Below are positions 6,840-10,108 of a DNA stretch of 10,108 bases, in pieces. The position numbers and the translations under genes were made by a program. Numbering within the stretch: the stretch's first letter is position 1; each line of letters starts with the position of its first letter. Under the pieces are notes generated by a model. It made no database searches and was not told the origin of the DNA. It was given only the letters and a program-made list of their open reading frames with translations. Source of the stretch: Firmicutes bacterium UBA3920 (lineage in GTDB: Bacteria; Bacillota; Clostridia; Caldicoprobacterales; Xylanivirgaceae); NCBI GenBank assembly GCA_002386065.1, contig DGES01000120.1, positions 96,322-106,429 on the forward strand. Direction: 5' to 3'.

Positions 6840-7112
6840 CTTTTATCACCCTTTCTTATTTTACTTCAAATTAAAAAAACTCCCATCCCACAGCAAAGGG
6901 ACGAGAGGTTATGACCCGCGGTTCCACCCTCATTGATTGTCACATGACAATCCATACTCAATAGCCTTTAATGGAGCAATCCATGCAATACTCAAAGGTT
7001 AGTTTTCAGCTGACCCTAACTGGAATTTCCTTTCAGCCCAAGGTAATTCTCTCTGTACAGTGGAATTCAGCCTACTCATCCTTATCATCGTATTGTTTAT
7101 ATATTCACCAAG
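6840..7112 (-). ncRNA. T-box riboswitch, threonine-specific, controlling thrS
   Basis: The leader contains the T-box AGGGTGGAACCGCGGG (6930-6915). Stem I closes by CAATAC (7095-7090) with GTATTG (6991-6986). The inner helix AAGG/CCTT, the AGTA of the specifier-loop E motif, and GCTGA/TCAGC follow. The 3' side of that loop reads GAA-A-ACT-A, placing the specifier codon ACT (Thr) at 7003-7001. The distal part of Stem I carries AGAGAGAA and GGGCTGAAAG, the usual AG-bulge and distal-loop region. The antiterminator bulge reads UGGA, complementary to a UCCA acceptor end. Uncharged tRNA-Thr stabilises the antiterminator and permits thrS transcription; otherwise the terminator at 6873-6907 forms. Elements are read by eye. 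Confidence 0.95.
6873..6907 (-). terminator. T-box terminator before thrS
   Basis: Minus-strand CTCTCGTCCC (6907-6898) pairs with GGGATGGGAG (6889-6880) as ten continuous pairs, two of them G-U, around an 8-base loop, followed by seven Ts. The 5' arm lies just beyond the T-box and overlaps sequence needed for the antiterminator, as in all T-box switches. Confidence 0.92.
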
Positions 7113-7117
7113 TCAAA

Positions 7118-7146
7118 AGTATAAACGCTAGTTTTAAAAAAGTCAA
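7118..7146 (-). promoter_or_regulatory. Promoter of the thrS T-box transcript
   Basis: TTGACT (minus strand, 7141-7146) is followed after exactly 17 bases by TATACT (7118-7123). Transcription would start near 7112, about 15 bases before the first T-box helix, which fits. The -35 lies a few bases past the rhomboid stop codon. Confidence 0.82.
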
Positions 7147-7159
7147 TACTTTAGCGTTT
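7123..7159. repeat. Inverted repeat around the thrS promoter and rhomboid stop
   Basis: AAACGCTA (plus strand, 7123-7130) and TAGCGTTT (7152-7159) are perfect 8-base inverted arms separated by 21 bases. One arm overlaps the last codons and stop of the rhomboid gene; the other ends at the edge of the -10 box; the -35 lies between them. It could be a weak hairpin ending the rhomboid transcript, or a binding site. A T tract directly after the stem is lacking on either strand. Confidence 0.4.
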
Positions 7160-7843
7160 TCTCCTTGCCCACTCAGGATACTGTGGCTTTGGCGCCTTAT
7201 ATCTCTTTTTCTTAAATAGATTTTGGAGTAGCATACCTGCTATAAATCCTCCAATGTGTCCCCACCATGCTACACCTCCTGCTGAACTGCCAACAAACCA
7301 ATTCACAGTACCTGAAAATACCTGACTTAAAAACCAGAAAAATAAAAATACGAATGCAGGAATAGGAAAAAACATTGGTAAAAAGAAAAATGTAGGTACT
7401 AGCGTAATTATCTTTGCATGTGGATAGAGTACAAAGTAGGCACCCATAATACCTGCTACAGCTCCTGATGCACCAATAGTAGGAAGGCTAGATTGCATAT
7501 TGAAGAGAACATGAGTATACCCTGCTATTGCACCACATAAAAGATAAAAAATCAAAAATCTAAAATGTCCCATTGAATCCTCTACATTATCTCCATATAG
7601 CCAAAGTGACCACATATTCCCAAGTAAGTGTAACCAACTGCCATGTAAAAATGTACTGGTAATCAAATTTATATAGTTTCCCTTAAGTTTGGTAGGAATA
7701 AGTGCAAATTTATATATGAAAATCATAAGATGATTCTCTGGAAGTATAGCTTGGAATATGAAAATTATGGTATTTACTGCTATTAAAAGCTTAGTTACTA
7801 TAGGTGGTTCTCTACTCGGTATTGTATCTTTTATTGGAATCAT
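7151..7843 (-). CDS. Rhomboid-family intramembrane serine protease
   Basis: A 230-residue polytopic membrane protein. The family cleaves transmembrane segments inside the lipid bilayer with a Ser-His dyad. The nucleophile is in GASGAVAG (S126) and the partner in WWGHIGG (H196). The oxyanion-side motif HGSWLHLLGN (H67, H72, N76) is also intact, so the enzyme should be active. About six hydrophobic helices are seen between residues 15 and 210, including the GxxxxG-type packing GHIGGFIAG of the last helix. The tail (211-230) is basic and cytoplasmic. ATG at 7841-7843 follows GGAGGTGG. It is 24 bases downstream of the nicotinamidase-like gene and probably cotranscribed with it. Substrate unknown. 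Confidence 0.95.
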   Translation of the reverse strand: MIPIKDTIPSREPPIVTKLLIAVNTIIFIFQAILPENHLMIFIYKFALIPTKLKGNYINLITSTFLHGSWLHLLGNMWSLWLYGDNVEDSMGHFRFLIFYLLCGAIAGYTHVLFNMQSSLPTIGASGAVAGIMGAYFVLYPHAKIITLVPTFFFLPMFFPIPAFVFLFFWFLSQVFSGTVNWFVGSSAGGVAWWGHIGGFIAGMLLQNLFKKKRYKAPKPQYPEWARRKR

Positions 7844-7867
7844 AAAACTACCACCTCCATAAGTAAA

Positions 7868-8488
7868 TTAATTTATACTCTCTACAATATCTACTCCATT
7901 TATATACATTATATATAGTGCCATGTTATGTAATGTATCACCATCATGTTCATTCGCATCATATGTCTCTACACCATTCATGGGAACAATTACTCGCCGC
8001 CTTTGGTTTTTCATATTGAAATATGCCTTGAGGGTAGTTGCAAATTGCAATATACATATATCTGTGCAGCATCCTACTACTATAAAATTTTCTATATTAG
8101 GATTTTCAGTAAGCCATCTTTGAAATTCAGGTTCTATAAATCCATTAGTTGAATTTTTGGAGATATATTTATAACCCCCCAGCTCCTTTATTTCATCTAT
8201 TACCTCACTCTCCCATGTATCTACCATACAGTGTACAGGATAAGAATCAAACTCAGGTGAATCCTCTGTATGGCTATCGCCAAAAAATATTTTTTGTATC
8301 CCTAGATTATCTACTTTCTTTATGATATCCACTATATTAGGCACTATACCTAGCACCCTAGAATTACTCATTGGACCCTCTTTTACAAAACCATTGATCA
8401 TATCAATTATTATGAGGATTGTTCTTTCTGGATTTAAGGACTTTAAATCTAAAATCTCCCTGTCTTCTAATACACTTTTTATATCCAA
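7868..8488 (-). CDS. Nicotinamidase/isochorismatase-family cysteine hydrolase
   Basis: A 206-residue alpha/beta hydrolase of the isochorismatase-like fold. The catalytic triad of the amidase branch is visible: D29 (IIIDMINGF), K111 (ISKNSTNGF) and C145 (TDICI). GDSH (D71, H73) and YPVHC (H86) match the metal-site Asp-x-His and the P-x-H-C element of nicotinamidases, which convert nicotinamide to nicotinate for NAD salvage. These make nicotinamidase more likely than isochorismatase, which lacks the cysteine. A cis-peptide precedes the cysteine region (VVGCCTD). The start is TTG at 8486-8488, chosen because GGAGG (8497-8501) is 8 bases upstream and no other start codon fits. The rhomboid gene follows after 24 bases. 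The exact substrate is not proved by sequence. Confidence 0.9.
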   Translation of the reverse strand: MDIKSVLEDREILDLKSLNPERTILIIIDMINGFVKEGPMSNSRVLGIVPNIVDIIKKVDNLGIQKIFFGDSHTEDSPEFDSYPVHCMVDTWESEVIDEIKELGGYKYISKNSTNGFIEPEFQRWLTENPNIENFIVVGCCTDICILQFATTLKAYFNMKNQRRRVIVPMNGVETYDANEHDGDTLHNMALYIMYINGVDIVESIN

Positions 8489-8507
8489 ATTTTACACCTC
8501 CAACCTA

Positions 8508-8573
8508 ATTATATCATAGTACTTATCTAAATATATCAAGATAAAATTCCATAAAGTTAAAATAATTATACCA
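8508..8573 (-). promoter_or_regulatory. Two extended -10 promoter candidates for the hydrolase-rhomboid unit
   Basis: Both candidates have the extended form TGnTATAAT on the minus strand: TGATATAAT at 8508-8516 and TGGTATAAT at 8565-8573. Neither has a good -35, which extended -10 promoters can dispense with. The inner one would start transcription near 8501, right at the ribosome binding site (8497-8501), so the outer one looks more usable. Confidence 0.5.
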
Positions 8574-8672
8574 CAGAAAACAACTTATAAACATATAGGG
8601 ATATAAAAAATATCTTAATTGTATTTTTTTAGCTATAATATTTTTATCTTTACGAAAACAAACTAAAATCTA

Positions 8673-8701
8673 TTAAAAATTATTGCTATTTTTGCTATAC
8701 T
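8673..8701 (+). promoter_or_regulatory. Promoter of the nitroreductase-HD unit
   Basis: TATACT (8696-8701) is preceded by TGC, making an extended -10, and by TTAAAA (8673-8678) at a 17-base spacing. Transcription would begin near 8708, leaving about 40 bases before the nitroreductase start. It is divergent to the promoters at 8508-8573, separated by about 100 very AT-rich bases. Confidence 0.6.
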
Positions 8702-8748
8702 AATATATAGTAGTTAAAATCTATATTGAATTAAGGGGGTATTAAAAA

Positions 8749-9258
8749 ATGGATGTATTGTCTGCAATTAAAGGTCGAAGAAGTATAAGAAAATATAGTG
8801 ATAAACCTGTGGAAGAGGAGAAACTTTTGAAAGTTTTAGAAGCTGCAAGACTTGCACCATCAGCTAAGAATGAACAAAATTGGAAATTTATAGTTGTAAA
8901 GGATCAAGAAACGAAAGAAAAACTTACAGAAGCTATTGGCCAGCCTTTTGTTGGAGAAGCTCCTATAATTTTGGTTAACTGTGGCACAGAAACGAAAAGT
9001 GTTATGAGAGGAGGTCAACCAAGATACACAGTTGACTTATCCATTGCTACTGCATATATGATATTAGAGGCTTATGAGCAAGGGCTTGGTACTTGTTGGT
9101 TAGGTAGTTATGATGAAGATAAGGTAAAAGAAATATTAGGTATCCCAGAAGATGTAAGAGTAGTTGCAATTACACCTTTAGGTTATTCAGCTGAATCACC
9201 TGCTCCTAAACCAAGAAAAGAGCTTGATGAAATAGTATGCTATGATAAGTTTTATTAA
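8749..9258 (+). CDS. Nitroreductase-family FMN-dependent oxidoreductase
   Basis: A 169-residue member of the nitroreductase fold, at the short end of the family. FMN-phosphate contacts are in GRRSIRKYSDKP (R10, R11, R14) and SAKNEQNW (38-45). The C-terminal flavin segment is ITPLGYSAE (141-149). Such enzymes use NAD(P)H to reduce nitroaromatics, quinones or flavins; the natural substrate is often unknown. Several Cys residues (78, 116, 164) are present but form no iron-sulfur motif. ATG at 8749-8751 follows AAGGGGGT by about 9 bases. The HD-domain gene follows after 33 bases, probably on the same transcript. Codon use leans a little more to ATT than the leftward genes, a weak hint of separate origin. 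Confidence 0.92.
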   Translation: MDVLSAIKGRRSIRKYSDKPVEEEKLLKVLEAARLAPSAKNEQNWKFIVVKDQETKEKLTEAIGQPFVGEAPIILVNCGTETKSVMRGGQPRYTVDLSIATAYMILEAYEQGLGTCWLGSYDEDKVKEILGIPEDVRVVAITPLGYSAESPAPKPRKELDEIVCYDKFY

Positions 9259-9291
9259 ATAAATTACATTTTTAAAGAAAGAGGTGCCCAA

Positions 9292-9852
9292 GTGGAAAGA
9301 AAAGTTCCTACAAGAGAAGAAGCTTTTGTGCTTTTAAAAAAGTATAATAAAAGCGAAAGCTTAATAAATCATGCCTTGGCAGTAGAGGCGGTTATGCGAC
9401 ATTTTGCAGAGTTATTTGAAGAAGATGTGGAAAAATGGGGGATTATAGGTTTAGTACATGATTTAGATTATGAGATGTATCCAAATAAACACTGTAAAAA
9501 AACAAAGGAAATATTGGAAGAAGAAAATTGGCCAGAAGATTATATACGTGCCATAATGAGTCATGGCTGGGAGATTTGTACTGATGTAGAACCTATTGAG
9601 AAGATGGAAAAAGTATTATATACCATTGATGAATTAACAGGATTAATTAATGCCACTGCTTTAATGCGTCCCACTGGGATATCAGATATGAAAGTAAAAT
9701 CTGTAAAGAAAAAATGGAAAGATAAATCCTTTGCAGCTGGTGTCAATAGAGAAATAATTGAAAAAGGGACAGAAATGCTTGGAATGGATTTAAATGAAGT
9801 AATTGCAGAAACTATAGAAGGTATGAAAAAGTCTCAAAAAAGATTGGATTAA
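9292..9852 (+). CDS. HD-domain phosphohydrolase-like protein
   Basis: A 186-residue protein with the full HD metal site: H27 (INHALAVEAVM), H56-D57 (GLVHDLDYE), and downstream D113 (YTIDELTGLI); H91 (IMSHGWE) is a further likely ligand. HD proteins are metal-dependent phosphohydrolases acting on nucleotides or similar compounds; this single-domain subtype is common and uncharacterised in Firmicutes. The start is GTG at 9292-9294, with GAGGTG six bases upstream. It is probably cotranscribed with the nitroreductase. No clear terminator is seen after the TAA stop; instead the sequence runs into a transposase remnant facing the opposite way. The substrate cannot be told. Confidence 0.88.
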   Translation: MERKVPTREEAFVLLKKYNKSESLINHALAVEAVMRHFAELFEEDVEKWGIIGLVHDLDYEMYPNKHCKKTKEILEEENWPEDYIRAIMSHGWEICTDVEPIEKMEKVLYTIDELTGLINATALMRPTGISDMKVKSVKKKWKDKSFAAGVNREIIEKGTEMLGMDLNEVIAETIEGMKKSQKRLD

Positions 9853-9889
9853 AGTGTGTGCCAATTTTTCGTTGCTCCCTTTTGACAAA

Positions 9890-9973
9890 TATAAGATCTA
9901 GAACTTCATTTGAGCTTGTAAAGTTTTGTTCTCTTACATAATCTCTTAAAATCTCTTTAGAAATATTCGACAT
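9890..9973 (-). pseudogene. Truncated N-terminus of an IS256-like (mutator-type) transposase
   Basis: ATG at 9971-9973, preceded by GGAAGGAG, opens a frame reading MSNISKEILRDYVREQNF followed by TSSNEVLDLI. This resembles the start of IS256/mutator transposases, which normally continue with K-x-[ML]-F and the LEAE segment. After 28 codons the similarity stops. The frame continues with unrelated residues (FVKREQRKIGTHF), runs antisense into the end of the HD gene and ends at 9812-9814, giving 53 codons in place of about 400. The catalytic DDE core is entirely missing. This is an internal deletion or a one-ended remnant; the family call rests on a short stretch remembered rather than searched. 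Confidence 0.55.
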
Positions 9974-10051
9974 GAAAAATCTCCTTCCTTGGTAATTTAT
10001 TGTATTTTTATTTATCTAATTATTGCCAAGAAAGAGTACTTTTTATTCACT

Positions 10052-10108
10052 TTACACAAAATTTATTATAGGCTCAAGTGGAACTCCTTTCCTTAGTGTA
10101 TTTTTAAC
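10052..10108 (-). CDS. Possible C-terminal end of a gene entering from the right (partial, uncertain)
   Basis: On the minus strand an open frame comes in from the window edge, reads VKNTLRKGVPLEPIINFV and stops at TAA (10052-10054). The other two frames are closed within a few codons, and the peptide has a plausible amino-acid mix, but 18 codons cannot prove coding. If real, its end lies about 80 bases upstream of the transposase remnant, and the stop could even be supplied by the inserted element. No family is recognised. Confidence 0.3.
   Translation of the reverse strand, partial: VKNTLRKGVPLEPIINFV

Noticed and set aside
9853..9890. A terminal inverted repeat matching the right end of the transposase remnant.
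   Set aside because: AAAGTGTGTGCCAATTTTTC and the opposite region around 10050-10075 share GTG-rich bits but do not align as an inverted repeat.
8489..10108. A novel defence or mobile system made of the nitroreductase and HD genes.
   Set aside because: Both are ordinary single-domain enzymes without nuclease, sensor or effector partners. Being next to a broken transposase is not enough.

Overview
The window is AT-rich and looks like a low-GC, Gram-positive Clostridia-type chromosome. Evidence: strong GGAGG ribosome binding sites, heavy use of ATA and AGA codons, a T-box in front of thrS, an L20-type leader in front of infC-rpmI-rplT, and a KtrAB potassium system. I cannot name the species. 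Almost everything between 1 and 8488 is transcribed leftward (minus strand). Only the nitroreductase and HD-domain genes at 8749-9852 run rightward.

Read in the direction of transcription from about 8490 down to 1, the order is: a nicotinamidase-type hydrolase and a rhomboid protease (two-gene unit); a threonine T-box leader with thrS; an L20-type leader with infC-rpmI-rplT, closed by a very strong terminator at 3551-3583; a separate promoter with ktrB-ktrA and a TrmH/SpoU-family RNA methyltransferase, probably closed by a hairpin at 426-458; and finally the first 60 codons of a LacI-family repressor with its own promoter and a palindromic operator-like site. The core (thrS, infC, rpmI, rplT, RNA methyltransferase) is the usual Firmicutes translation cluster, where pheST commonly follows. 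Here the left end goes to a LacI regulator instead.

The clearest biology is layered RNA-level control of translation genes. thrS is governed by a complete T-box whose specifier codon (ACU) and T-box sequence (UGGA) both fit tRNA-Thr. infC-rpmI-rplT sits behind an attenuator leader of the L20 type. infC itself appears to start at an AUA codon, which would allow IF3 to repress its own translation, as the AUU start does in E. coli.

The right end (about 8500-10108) is more accessory: a short nitroreductase and an HD-domain protein on the plus strand, then a truncated IS256-like transposase start and perhaps the tail of another gene running in from the right. I see no CRISPR array, no tRNA or rRNA gene, and no convincing undescribed defence or mobile system. 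The most interesting items are the non-canonical infC start, the details of the two leaders, the inverted repeat around the T-box promoter, and the broken transposase.
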